DNA from: Gracilariopsis chorda
Lineage: Eukaryota > Rhodophyta > Florideophyceae > Gracilariales > Gracilariaceae
Reading direction: 5' to 3'
DNA: 64,000 nt
NCBI GenBank assembly: GCA_003194525.1
Contig: NBIV01000063.1
Location: 124,001-188,000 of the forward strand
Below, one piece after another: positions 12,501-23,790 of this stretch. Both the position numbers and the translations under genes were made by a program. Below the pieces are notes generated by a model, which searched no databases, had not been told where the DNA came from, and saw nothing but the letters and a program-made list of their open reading frames with translations. Each line of letters starts with the position of its first letter. Position 1 is the stretch's first letter.

Positions 12501-14785
12501 TTGCCTAGTAGAGACGACAATCCAAAAGAAAGGATGGAGGAATCGGAGAATTAAGAAGACCATGATGATCACGCAACACCTTCTCTCCCTACAGCAGACG
12601 TCAACCTGGAACCTAATGATATCCCAGATCCTCTCTGTTTTGAACCGGAAGCACCGAATGAACCCAACCTGTGGTCCTTAAATCCACTCTCTTCGTCTTT
12701 CCTTTCAAATAATTCTCGCCCACTTGAGGCACCATCATTAGACGTTGGAGATACACTCCTTCACAAGGATGTGGGAGCTACGCCTCTTCGCATTCCTTCT
12801 TCAGGAGATACTCTCCACTCGTCTGAGCAAAGAATTTTGAAAAAAGTTAACAAGGTTATCGGAGATCAACCAGTATTGGAATCCAAACTCCACTTCGCGC
12901 CGCGATAGATCATTGAAAAACGAAACTATACTGAAGCAAATGCCTATAAACCAGTTTTTATTCGCAGCCTTCCAAGAAATGCGAACACCATATCGCCCCA
13001 TTACTTCTTTTTCCTGAAATACCAAGGAGAAAGTGGCAAACTAAGGCTACGATGCAGACTGGTGCCCCATGGAAACTGAGATGCCGAAAAGGACTTGATG
13101 CGTTTGGACTCTTCGATTGCACAGTTCACATGCATCCGTATGCTTCTATCCTTAGTAACACTGTTTCACTTCCACCTCAAAAGCATTGATGTCTCTCTTG
13201 CATAACTCAAATCTGGCGAGCTCAAGCGTGATATATACATGCGACCTCCCTGTGGTTGGAAGACACATGTGGAAGAAGTTTAGAAGCTTTTGAAGCCTGC
13301 ATACGGTCTAGAAGAATCTGGACGCCTCTGGCAATTGTATATCAAGGAATGGCTTACCGATTATGCTTTCGAAACTATCCCGGGAATGCCACGACTGTTT
13401 CTGTTGCCCAAGGATGCAGAACTCGTCTTACTCCTTGCCAAACTGGTAGATGATCTCTTTCTCGGAGGCAAGCCAGCGACAGTTCAAAATTTTACCTCTG
13501 ACCTAGCCCGGCGTTTCAAACTCAACCACTCGCTCTCCCAGAACGAACTCATCTTCAGCCGACTGTGGATAAAGTTCCACAACGACAGCTCCGTAGAGAT
13601 TTCAATGGCTGAGTTTATGGACACCATACAGCCAATTCAAATCTCAAGAGAGAGGAGGAAGGAGGCTGAGGACCGGTGCACTCTCGATGAGATCAAATCC
13701 TTGCAATCGCTGGCAGGGAAGCTAAACTATCTAGGACATGGGGTGTTACCCCAAGCAGCCTTCTGAACCAGCCACCTGCAACAACTAGTACCTCAAGTGC
13801 AAGTCAAGCATCTGGTGAAGGCAAATCAGTTACTCTCACTGCTGAAAAAGCTACGTCCTACGTTGATATACTTGGCCCCACCTGTGCCTATAACAGCATT
13901 TACCTTTGAAAATTGCAAACCCCTCGCATACTCCGATGCCAGCACCGGGAAGAACACGTATGGCCAGACTGGCTTCTTGGCTGGTATTGCCTTTACGCTT
14001 GCGTCTAAGACCGTCTATCATCTGATAGACTGGCATAGCTCTAAGCGAGTTCGGATATCGTTTAGCCCAATTGGCGCAGAAATCCTTGCTGCTGCTGAAT
14101 CTGCTGATAGATCGTTTCTCTTACACGAAGTTCTTTGCTCTCTTCTGAAATCGTTTGTTTTACTAGTACTCATCGTGGATTTCTTTGGAATATATTCTAC
14201 TATCATGATTTTGCATGAATGCAAAGACTACCGACTTCGCCCGACTGTATCACGCCTGCAGGAATCATTTGAATGCGGTGATATATCATCACTGCTGTGG
14301 GTGTTGGGATCGTATAATATTGCCCATGCTCTAACGAAAGGTAACGCATGTGCGTTTGGTAATCTTTCTAGAGTTAGCAGTAACGGAGTGATTCCAAAAG
14401 AGCTTCTCTTTACATTCTTTCAAAAGCTTGGCGCGTGGTGACCGTCTTTTTTTCATTCTGAATCTAACAGGTCAGCTATACAACAAGATGGTGGCAATGC
14501 ATAAGTTTTGTTACGTAAATTCGAATTCCTAGTGTACGAAGAAAGCAAAAGGAGTTTTGCTTAAGACTCGAGACCGCCCCGAGCTGCGCTGTTCCCGCAA
14601 TCACGTTGCATTGTGTCTCCATCACGGAGGCGGTGAATTACAGCCGAACTGGACATCCCTGCCCCCACAATGAGTTGGGCCCTAAATACACCTGTGAGTG
14701 GTCAGCCTCGGCAATGAGATTTGACACTGGCACTAGTTTTGTACCATGCGCCGTGTTTACTTAACGGTCTCATTTCATCTAGCAC

Positions 14786-14857
14786 TCATTGCTGAGTATC
14801 GAACTCGGGATTTCATTATTCACTGCAATGACAGTGTCTCCACTGAGCTACATGAAC
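14786..14857 (-). other. tRNA-like sequence, antisense, inside element A
   Basis: On the minus strand an A-box-like TAGCTCAGTGGA (14850-14839) and a B-box-like GAGTTCGATACTC (14806-14794) are 44 nt apart, the spacing of an intronless tRNA. A T-arm-like stem and a CACTG/CAGTG anticodon-like stem can be drawn, but the D stem and acceptor stem are poor. It is a tRNA-derived sequence or decoy, not a clean tRNA gene. The same sequence is present in element B. Confidence 0.55.
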
Positions 14858-15000
14858 TTTCTTCTATTGTTTGTCTTTTACGATATGTATTTGTTCTATG
14901 CTAGCTTTGATTATTTCCTATATGAGCGCAAAGAGTTGCTGCTGGAGATTAGTTTAGTGGGTGACTGGCGCCATTATCCGCCACCAGCCAACGCCGAGAT

Positions 15001-15246
15001 TGTGCAAAGCCGTTGTGCATGGCCTTGCATTTCTGGCTGCGCACAGCACCTTTGCCAGCTACTGATCTCGCGGAACTCGTACCGCTCAAATAAACTTAGC
15101 CGGAGCAGTCGTTGGACGTCCTTTGGGAAGGAAAAAGCACGAGAGGGGGACTTTTTTCCCGCTATATTTTGCCGTTGCCTCCCAGCGCATTCAGTTTTCC
15201 AACTACTCTCCAGACCCGCGCTTGCGACGCACCCTGATTTAGCTTA
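15001..15246 (+). repeat. 3' LTR of element A
   Basis: A 246-bp copy of 9335-9580, about 86% identical, followed by the target duplication GTATG at 15247-15251. Confidence 0.9.
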
Positions 15247-15251
15247 GTATG

Positions 15252-15318
15252 ACAGGTAAATTCCGGTTACCTTGCTGGCGAATAGTAGAGATATCCGATA
15301 ACGATTCTTCTCTCGTAA
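15252..15318 (-). pseudogene. Upstream piece of the split U1-type zinc-finger gene
   Basis: Reading the empty site (one GTATG copy, element A removed) keeps one open frame from 8941 through the junction and on into this piece, about 22 more codons, until an in-frame TAG near 15320. That TAG sits in a CTAG/G context that could be a splice acceptor, so this may be the beginning of an exon. No ATG is present in the piece. The open frame supports a real host gene interrupted by A rather than a chance ORF. Confidence 0.45.
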
Positions 15319-15320
15319 CT

Positions 15321-15629
15321 CCTGCCTAGACTTTCACGAGAGCTGGCGCAACTACCAAGTCTGTTGAATGGTCCGACCAAACTCTGAAATATTTCGAGAA
15401 ACTTTAACTTTACGGCACTAGGTAGAAGAGTCCTATGTTAGATATTATACGTACTTTTGTAAAAGAAGTAAAGAATGCTTACTTTTAAACTTTATGTGCT
15501 TTTCTATTACATTTTTCAATAAGCGACTACAAGCATAATATTAAAGAATGTGAAAGACAATAGATTAGTTCTTCTGGTATTATCAGTAGTTGATAGTGGA
15601 ATATTGAAGTACTTTATTCCCGAATGTTA
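15321..15629. other. No gene seen
   Basis: AT-rich sequence between the zinc-finger gene piece and the family E LTR. It may hold an intron or 5' region of the zinc-finger gene. Confidence 0.3.
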
Positions 15630-15925
15630 TACTACAATAAGAACGGCAAAATTGTTGTAATGTTGATGATGATGTTGATGAGAGTTGAAACAAAAGCGAT
15701 GGTAAAGATGGTGAAACTTGGTTCCGGACTAGATGGTTGAAACCATGTAGTCTTTGCCTTTTATAGCAGACTAGACTAAGGAATATTTCACAGAGGCTAT
15801 TCGTCTGTGAACCTGAAATGGACTTTTTCCGTAATCGGCATCTACGCAATACTACATAATTTTCGTAGGTGACTAAAAGTTTTGTGGGTGCCCAATATGC
15901 TACCCACGCAAGCTCATCACTCATA
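15630..15925 (-). repeat. LTR and 3'-end remnant, copia family E, copy 2
   Basis: Homologous to 3508-3800. A minus-strand TATA box (CTATAAAAGGC near 15765) lies inside. At its upper edge it joins an RNase H frame ending TSMSDELA, so it is read as the 3' LTR region of the adjacent copia fossil. I could not match it to the sequence in the 5' LTR position of that fossil near 23.6-23.8 kb, so the pairing is unresolved. Confidence 0.5.
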
Positions 15926-17852
15926 GATGTCGATGCAACATAATTCAGAATAACATCATCAAGTTCTACATGATCACTAAGAAAATGAATTCTGATGTCC
16001 GTATTCTTCGTGCGTTCACTGTAAAATGTACTATTGCGTAGATGAATTGCGCCTTGATTGCCACAACCAATTACAATGTTGTTCTCTTTGCATGAAGGAA
16101 GTTCTGTCATAATTGATCCCAGCCAAAGACCTTCTCGAACTGTATTAGAAAGTGTGACATATTCCGCTTCGACAGTAGACTGTGCTACAAGAGATTGCTT
16201 CTTTGCGACAATCAGGGCTCTATGTCTTGCCATTACTCCACTTGAATTACGCTTAGCTTCAAAGACCAGCCAGAGTCAATCGGAACAACATTGAGAGGAC
16301 ATTTAACGGGTTCGAGAGCATCTCTCTCTCTCAGAATGTCCACTTCATTTTTCATCGTGTTCCACCATTCTGTTCGCTCAGAGGAGTTCATAGATTGCTC
16401 AAATGTCTGTCGCAAATAATCTTTTGTCACTCCTAACATGCGATTTGCCATAAATGGCTGTGGCGTATACCGTTGTGGAGCGGAACATCGACCTGTGGAT
16501 CGTCTCGGCAGTTGCTAAAGCATAGCGCCAGGTGATGGTGTCGGGTCTTCATTTGCTTCGCCACCTTCAGAAACACCTGTTGCAGCAACAGTGTCATCCA
16601 TGTCCAGCTCTTCCATTCCAGATTCCAAATCATCGAAAATTCTTTCCAAGTTAAAATGTTCCACGGCTTTGTCTTCCCTTCGATTTCCAGTTTTCGAGTC
16701 AAAGCATCGTTCATCGAACTTTACATCACGACATAATAGAAATCTTCTTGAGTGGGGGTAAAAGATTTTGAAAGAATTATCTCTCCAAAGTCCTACCGGA
16801 ACTCCTCTTTTTGCAGTAGGCGAAAATTCACCCCCTCTTTGCTTCTTAGGAATATGAAAATATGCGACACATACAAAATATCCTGACATGGGACATGTTT
16901 GGCCTTCTCTTCCACACTGCTTCAAAAGGGGTCTTTCTAGTCGTAACAGCACTGGAATAAGTTCGGTTCCTCACTAAATTAGCTGTGCTGACAGCCTTTG
17001 CCCAGAGTGTTTCACTTAACTCATCATACAGCGTAACGTTGTACTTGGCTCCGCCAAAGAAAGCGATGTTCATTGGTACCACTACATCTGAATGTACAAG
17101 GGCCTCTGGTGCCTTGCATCGGTCATGAACCACTCTCGGCCTAACATCACGGACTGAATTTGTCATTCGACAAGATTCACAATTCTCCGAATCCCGAACT
17201 TTCTTCAGTCCATGACCATTTACAGAGGAAAGAGTTTCCCTTCTATGAGATGAACAAATAATACCAAGACTGCTATGCGAAAGAAAAGTCTCTTCTCCGC
17301 CAGATGCGGTGATAGGTGCTTTAGTTGCATCGCAGACCATTCCTTTCCTCAAAAATACCTCGTACAGTCCATGGCTTGGACTTCCTATCGCTATAAGGAT
17401 GGTTTCTCCTGTCTTAGAATCACAAACCTTGCAGAGTCTTCGAATTCTTTCACAAACCTCGAAAAGGACATTGTAACGTTTTCGCTGTTGAGCACTGACA
17501 GACAGAAGTTGCAACTAAGTTTTGGTACAAATTGGACTTCAGTAAGGTTTAAAGGCACTTGTATACTAGAAAAAATTGCAATGAACGGTACGATTCCTTT
17601 TCCCACAACATCAAGAATTGTTCAATCTCCGATTTCAATATGGGTTTTCGAAGACTGCAAAATGCTGTGAGCAAAAGCAGTGGAAGCGTTACACATATGC
17701 TCAGTAGAGTCTGCGTTTACAAACCACTTTCTTGAAAATCCTGAAATACCAACGACGAGAGCTCGAGTTACATGGAATGTACTTCCTGTATCATTTTCGT
17801 CGTTTACACATCCAGTTCCACTTGTTGCATTCTTAGAACGATACTTTGGGCT
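15926..17852 (-). mobile_element. Copia fossil C, 3' half
   Basis: Minus-strand parts: GAG-pre-integrase/integrase region (about 17514-16850) with CESCRMTNS and the downstream ..TPFEAVWKRRP segment; start of the RT region (about 16850-16240); RNase H (about 16233-15930) with KKQSLVAQSTVEAEYV and a GNQGAIHL segment. Broken, several breaks, moderately old. The gypsy element G1 separates it from its gag half at 22749-23469. Confidence 0.7.
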
Positions 17853-17857
17853 CTCTG
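17853..17857. repeat. Target-site duplication CTCTG (left of G1)
   Basis: CTCTG at 17853-17857 and again at 22744-22748, immediately outside the two G1 LTRs. Confidence 0.9.
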
Positions 17858-18064
17858 TGCAACTGGGATGTTTTCTCTTTACACAACTGTTCTTCTGACG
17901 GATCGATGAGCGTCCTCTTCTGGCACAAAGACTAGAAATTCCTCCTTAAGTATACTACCTATGATCACGACCTTTCGCATGCTCTGCAACTCTTCGGACT
18001 CTCATTCCAATTACAAGCACCCGACAGTGTCCTTCAATTGCGTTTCTCAACTGCGCCCGTTGCA
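17858..18064 (-). repeat. 3' LTR of G1
   Basis: A 207-bp repeat, about 99% identical to 22537-22743. A purine-rich stretch (AAGGAGAGGGATGAC on minus) lies just inside, as expected for a polypurine tract. Confidence 0.92.
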
Positions 18065-21000
18065 CTATTGTCATCCCTCTCCTTGTTGACGTCCACGTCA
18101 ATGTTTTCAATGTAGATGGGGTAGCAAATTCTTTTGAACGATGTATCTATGAAAAGCATCTGTTAACGTCCCATCCTTATCGACAAAGTCTTTTGTAGGT
18201 TGCCATTGCGCGTCATGCGTAGTAGAATTTTCCATGAGGGTCAACCATTGATATCCTCGGCCGCGACGTCGATGGGCAAGAATACGATCCACCTTGAACA
18301 ACGGTAGAGAAGCAGTGGCATCCACAGGTGCAGGAGAAGATCTACAACTCTGTGCCAGATCTTCAGGCTGCTCGACGTGGGGCTTTGTGTGCGATACATG
18401 AACAACTGGATAAATTCGAAAGTGACGAGGCAATTTCAGTCGAACCGCTTTTCTTCCAACAAGTTCCTCAATAAGAAACGGGCCATACCTCCTCGCTGAA
18501 AGCTTTGAAGACTGTTGTGCATTACTGTACGAATCTTTGAAAAGCTTATGTGATATCCAGACACGGTCACCTATACCGTAGGAAGGCTTCTTGAAATGAA
18601 CACTGGCTTCTGCTATTTGCTTCGCCTTAGCAAGTTTGTGAGCGTATTGAGCGTCTTCCATTACCGCCTTTAGACGCTGACGGAAATCCGATAATGATTT
18701 TAGCTGTGTCGGAGTTCCAAGAAGCATCTCCAGTGGACCTTTTGGTTGCCATCCTAAGTCTACCTCAAAAGGTGAAAGACCAAGATCCTCAGACACTGCT
18801 GAATTATAGGCAAACTCAGCACAAGGAAGAAAAAGATCCCAATCATCCTGCTCGTAATTACAAAAACACCTGATGTAGTTCTCGACCATCCTATTCATCA
18901 CCTCCGAAGCACCATCAGTTTGCGGATGTTTGGTCGACGACATACGTAGTGTCACTCCACAAAGTCGCATAAGCTCCGTCCAGAACAGGGAGGTGAACTT
19001 GGGGTCACGGTCAGATATGATATCATCAGGAAGGCCATGATGCGGGAAGAGGTGTGTGAAAAACAAATTTGCGACATCGTGGACTTGGTCAGTAGTCTTA
19101 CAAGCAATGAATCGAACTCTTCGAGACAAACGGTCAACCCAGGTCGAAATAGCATCAAATCCTCGAGGGGTTTTGGGTAGTTTCACAATAAAGTCCGTTG
19201 CCAACAAACCCCACCTTCGTGTGGGAATAGGAAGCGCTGCCGGGTCATTCAACACTTGCCCATGAAAATCTTTCTGTTGTTGACAGACGGAACACCCATC
19301 GCAATACTGACGAACATGCTTCGTCTTGTGCTTCCAATGAAATTCTCCGAGCCTAGCCAAGGTCTTCGAAAACGCAAAATGGCCAGCTAACTTTGAATCG
19401 TGAGCTAGCTCAAGAACCGCTTTTCTTGCATGAGATGGTACGCAGAGTTTCCCTTTGTAAAACAGTTTCGAATCTCGTGTGGAGAAAGAAGGCAACAATT
19501 CCTCAACTCTTCGTAGCTGCTTTCGATCTGTGGGCCACTTGCCATTCAAGGCAGCCATAATGGGCCCAAACTGTTGGTCTTGGTCATAGCGGCAAACAAC
19601 CTGCCCAACATCCAGCAGAGACGGCGTGCTGCACTCCACTTGCTGGAGAGACAAACGATCCGGGATACGGGAAAGGGAGTCCCCAAGTACATGAATCTTA
19701 CCCTGCACAAGATTCATCTCCCTAATATTAAACATGGCCAGCGTACCCAACCAACGCGCTTCACGCCTATTCACGGACTTCTTAGTCAAGAAATTCTTCA
19801 CAACCTGATTATCCGTCAAAACATCAAATGTAGACCCCTCAAGATAGCACCGAAAACGTTGGAGCGAGGAAACAAGAGCCAAAAGCTCTCTCTCGTTAGC
19901 AGTATAGTTCTGCTCAGTTACCGTGAGCTTCTTAGAAGTAAAAGGCACCGCTCGATCTCGACCGTCAGAATCCAATTGCGTCAATGTAGCTCCAATGGCC
20001 ACCTGAGAGGCATCAATGTGAACTCGAAATGGTTTAGACCAGTCAGGGGGAACAAGAACCGGAGCGGTCATCAACGCCGACTTCAAGTCCATAAAAGCAG
20101 CTTGCGCAGACTCATCCCACTGACGAATACCAGCGCGCTTCTGCAACAGGACATACAAAGGCGCCGCACGAGCTGAAAACCCACGTATAAATCGGTGGAA
20201 AAACTGGACCAACCCAAGGAAACTACGTAGCTCTGTCAAGTTGATAGGTCGAGGCCAGTTCTGAATGACTTCGACTTTATGCGGGTGTACGCGTATGCCA
20301 TCTCGTCCGACAACCAGACCCAAAAACTCAGCCTCCTCAAGCATAAACGAGCACTTCTTTGGAGAAGCATAAAGTTTATGCTCTTGAAATCGTTCCAAAA
20401 CCATGGGAATATGAGCAAGATGTTCCTCCTTGGTGTCACTGTATATAAGGATATCGTCGATATATACAACCAGGAACCAATCAATATAGTCGTGAAGAAC
20501 ACGGTTCATCAGCGACTGAAAGGTTGCCGGCGCATTGCACAACCCCATGGGCATCACCAAGTACTCAAATTGTCCATATTTGGAGTTGAAAGCCGTCTTC
20601 TCAACATCGGAAGGACGCAGGCGTATCTGATGGAAACCCATCTTGAGGTCTAGCTTTGAGAAAAAACGGGCCTTCCCCAAACGATCGATCATTTCATCAC
20701 ATCGCGGCAAAGGGGCATTATTCCGCTTGGTTATCCGATTCAACCCACGATAGTCAACAACACCGCGCAACGCTCGTCCAGGCTCCTTAACAAAAAATAA
20801 AGGAGAGCCATAAGGGGACCTGCTTGGTCGTATCTTGCCGGAGCGCAAGAGCTTGTCAACATATTCGCGGACAGCAACCAACTCGGCTGGCGACAACTGA
20901 TACAGTGGACGATGTGGCGGTTGGCTGTCTGGTATAGTATCAATAGCATGATCCACATCACGCTTGGGTGGTAGTCCATCGGGCAACTCCTCCTGAAAGA

Positions 21001-22523
21001 CATCCTCAAATTCATGCAACAAAGCGCAGAGATCCGGATCATCTGCATCTAACAGTTTTGCCTTCGGGCCCTCAGGCCTAGATGCCGGAGAAAATTGCGA
21101 CGAAGACACATGGACAACCCGAAAGACTTCGACGCCCTGTTTTCCTCGGCGGAGCAGACGACGAAATTTCTTCACTCCAATGTTTGTGACCTGCAAGGCC
21201 GAGCGACGCGACACTGGACTAGCTTTAAGAAGATGACCACCAACGGCAAGGGTTCGAGCGCGGTAATCGGCCTGTGGATTTTCCTCAGTGTGCCATGGCA
21301 TGCCGAGTAAAACATCGTAGCGACAGTCCGCCACAACCCAGTTTCCTGTGTAAGAGTAAGACCCGAGTGAAACGGTCCCATTTGTGACCATTTCAGTAGA
21401 TATTTCTTGAGCACCTCGCTTAGAATGGCTCACATCAATCAAGACAGGCGCGAAAGTAAGCAGATGCTCATTAGCGCGAGCAAACTCCCGTGATATCACA
21501 TTTGTCGAGCACCCATCATCCTTCAGCACTTGAGCAGGAATACTATTGAACGTTCCATCCAGGACCAATAATGGAACACACGGAACTTCGGCAGATCCCG
21601 AATCACAAAGGTTCTGCAACGACACGTCACCATAAACACGTCCTTCTAACGTGCACTTCTTGATTCTAGAAGGACTTTTTAGTTTTCCGAACTGTCAGAA
21701 TATACACTATCATGATGCTCTTCCGACCCTAACGCCGCCTCAATATTGGCTACAGAAACATTTCCAGCCCCACCCTTTTTACGATGCATCCACGGACGGC
21801 ACCCTGGCTTATGACAATAGAAACAAGCGTTGTTACGAATGTCCTCTAGGCGTTGCTTTGAACGCGGAGGCTTATGCACTTGTGTATTTCCAATTTCCAT
21901 AGGCGCAGGTGCGGACATATTGTCAGCAGCAGATTTACATTCGTTCAGATCGGAAGGTAAAGAAACACCAGAAAATGCAGCTTCGACGCGCATAGCAATT
22001 TTTGTGGCTTCTTCGAATTCTTGACAATTGGCCTTTCGTACCTCGAACTGAATCTTTGTCTGCAATCCACTCACAAATTTGTCCCACTTCTCGCTAGAAC
22101 TCATGTCCGGAATGGTGAGAACTATGTTTCGAAACCGAGAAAGATACTCGGATACAGAGCTCGTTTGCTTACATGAACGCAATGCATCCCGAGCACGTCT
22201 TTCATGGTCTTCTGGAACAAACTCTTTGCGGATGGCACTCACAAAAGTCTCCCATGTCGTTGGGCTTGAACCCGCTTTCAAAAGCGTATACCACCAAATT
22301 GCGGCAGTATCCGTGAGTAGGGTTGTAGCATAGGAAATTCGATTCTCATCCAACAAGATGACATTCCCGTTCGCAAGCTGGATAAGATTGAAATACTGTT
22401 CAACTTTATACAACCACGTGTTGACAACAAGGAAGTATCGTGCTCCACTAAATGCCTGCGGCTTGTTCGGCTTCAGATTGATCGATCCAGAAGGATTAGG
22501 CGTAGGATTTGTGTTTTCCATAG

Positions 22524-22535
22524 CGATTGCTACCA
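22524..22535 (-). promoter_or_regulatory. Primer-binding site of G1 (tRNA-iMet 3' end)
   Basis: TGGTAGCAATCG lies one base from the 5' LTR on the minus strand. TGGTAGCA is the complement of the CCA end of many eukaryotic initiator tRNA-Met molecules. The gag ATG follows at 22521. Confidence 0.7.
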
Positions 22536-22536
22536 G

Positions 22537-22743
22537 TGCAACTGGGATGTTTTCTCTTTACACAACTGTTCTTCTGACGGATCGATGAGCGTCCTCTTCT
22601 GGCACAAAGACTAGAACTTCCTCCTTAAGTATACTACCTATGATCACGACCTTTCGCATGCTCTGCAACTCTTCGGACTCTCATTCCAATTACAAGCACC
22701 CGACAGTGTCCTTCAATTGCGTTTCTCAATTGCGCCCGTTGCA
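22537..22743 (-). repeat. 5' LTR of G1
   Basis: A 207-bp repeat flanked outside by CTCTG (22744-22748). Confidence 0.92.
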
Positions 22744-22748
22744 CTCTG

Positions 22749-23469
22749 GGTTGTCATAGCAGTCAGCGTTCTCTTTGGTTGGCCGACCACAGTAATGGCA
22801 TTTGAACTTTCTCCTCCTCGAAGCGTTGCATTTGACATTCAGCGCCTTTGCACTACCTGTATCGACCACAGCTTTATCAAGAGAGGCTTCCTTCAAAATC
22901 AGAAGAGCCAACGCATCTCTTAAAGTCTTAAGCATACCACTGATTACTTCTGCAGTGACGTGAAACTCTTCTCGAAGTCCTCGTAGCAGCGCCCTAAGTT
23001 TTCCATCATCATCAATATCATAACCAATACCTACCAGGGTGGATTCTAGCTCAGCCAAACGAGCGCGATAATCCAGTATAGACTCATCGAGAGCTATATG
23101 AATAGTTTGGTACTCGTCTAGTACAGCATCATGACTAGCCTCACTGACATTCTGCAATTGCGACTTCAAGTTTTTTCAAAGTTCAGAGGGCTTCGTTATC
23201 TCTAGAAGAGGTGCAACACAGGATTCGTACACCAAGAGGAGAACAGTAGACGGAGCAGTGTCTCTGGGATGAATATACTTGTCATAACTAGCTTCTTGTG
23301 GTTTCGATTCGGAATCGGGTCCGTTTACAAGTGACCACAAGCCGTTACTCTTCAAAAGAAGCTTCAAGTTCTTCGACCACATGAAGTAATTTGACGATTT
23401 CAGCAGAGGCAAATGCACGTTTTTCAGATTAATCACAACAGACGACTCGGGATCACTAGAAAAACTCAT
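22749..23469 (-). mobile_element. Copia fossil C, gag half
   Basis: The minus strand carries a copia gag. The N-terminal part reads LPLLKSSNYFMWSKNLKLLL (from about 23420). The UBN2-like middle contains LRALLRGLREEF, and a zinc-knuckle region CHYCGRPTKENADC lies near 22790. It continues the element whose 3' half is at 15926-17852; G1 sits between the knuckle and the protease region. Broken, several breaks across the whole element. Confidence 0.7.
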
Positions 23470-23563
23470 GGCGGCTTGGTTGCCGACTCAGACAAACGAT
23501 GGCCTATGATACATAACGTAAGATAAAGAAGCATGTAACAGCTGAAGCTCAGAGGTAGTCAGA

Positions 23564-23580
23564 GTGCTGGGCCCATAACC
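23564..23580 (-). promoter_or_regulatory. Primer-binding site of copia C (internal tRNA-iMet type)
   Basis: On the minus strand GGTTATGGGCCCAGCAC is the exact complement of GTGCTGGGCCCATAACC, the anticodon-arm segment of eukaryotic initiator tRNA-Met. It marks the inner border of the 5' LTR of C, about 95 bases before gag. Confidence 0.75.
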
Positions 23581-23790
23581 TATTACGATTAAAACCGTGA
23601 GCTTAGTTCTTACTCGTTACTCAAGGGGATCGAAGTTGTTTCTCTATAGACTACGATAATCATCAGTATTACAGAATATCTACTAGATTCCATTACTTCA
23701 AGCATCAATTTACTTTGATTCGTATTCTGTAAACCGAATTTTTAGAATATAAACACACTATCCTAATCAATCCAATATCAATAATCAGGC
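23581..23790 (-). repeat. Probable 5' LTR of copia C
   Basis: About 200 AT-rich bases between the primer-binding site of C and the point where copia D coding sequence stops. Read as the 5' LTR from position alone; the outer edge is uncertain, and no matching 3' copy was found. Confidence 0.35.

Larger units (their letters stand above)
9335..15246 (+). mobile_element. Copia-type LTR retrotransposon A (fossil)
   Basis: Bounded by 246-bp direct repeats (9335-9580, 15001-15246) and a 5-bp target duplication. Approximate parts: gag 9585-10915 with a variant CX2CX4HX6C knuckle; protease 10960-11400; integrase 11480-12560; reverse transcriptase 12880-13780 with an LVDD site; RNase H 13880-14440 with a YSDAST motif. 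The order is Ty1/copia. It is broken in many places (about eight or more). The two LTRs differ at about 34 of 246 positions by eye (about 86% identity), so it is old. Element B (40564-46491) is a younger member of the same family. Confidence 0.9.
17858..22743 (-). mobile_element. Ty3/gypsy LTR retrotransposon G1, looks whole
   Basis: Bounded by 207-bp LTRs (17858-18064, 22537-22743) with TGCAAC...GTTGCA ends and a CTCTG target duplication. The LTRs differ at 2 of 207 positions by eye, so insertion is recent. On the minus strand, gag (about 22521-21679, 280 aa) has a CFYCHKPGC knuckle. It is followed in another frame by pol (about 21625-18107) with protease DDGCSTNV, reverse transcriptase with YIDD, RNase H, an integrase with an HHCC-type zinc site, and a chromodomain-like tail (VDRILAHRRRGRGYQW...W.P). 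It looks whole, with no obvious breaks. It sits inside copia C. Confidence 0.93.
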
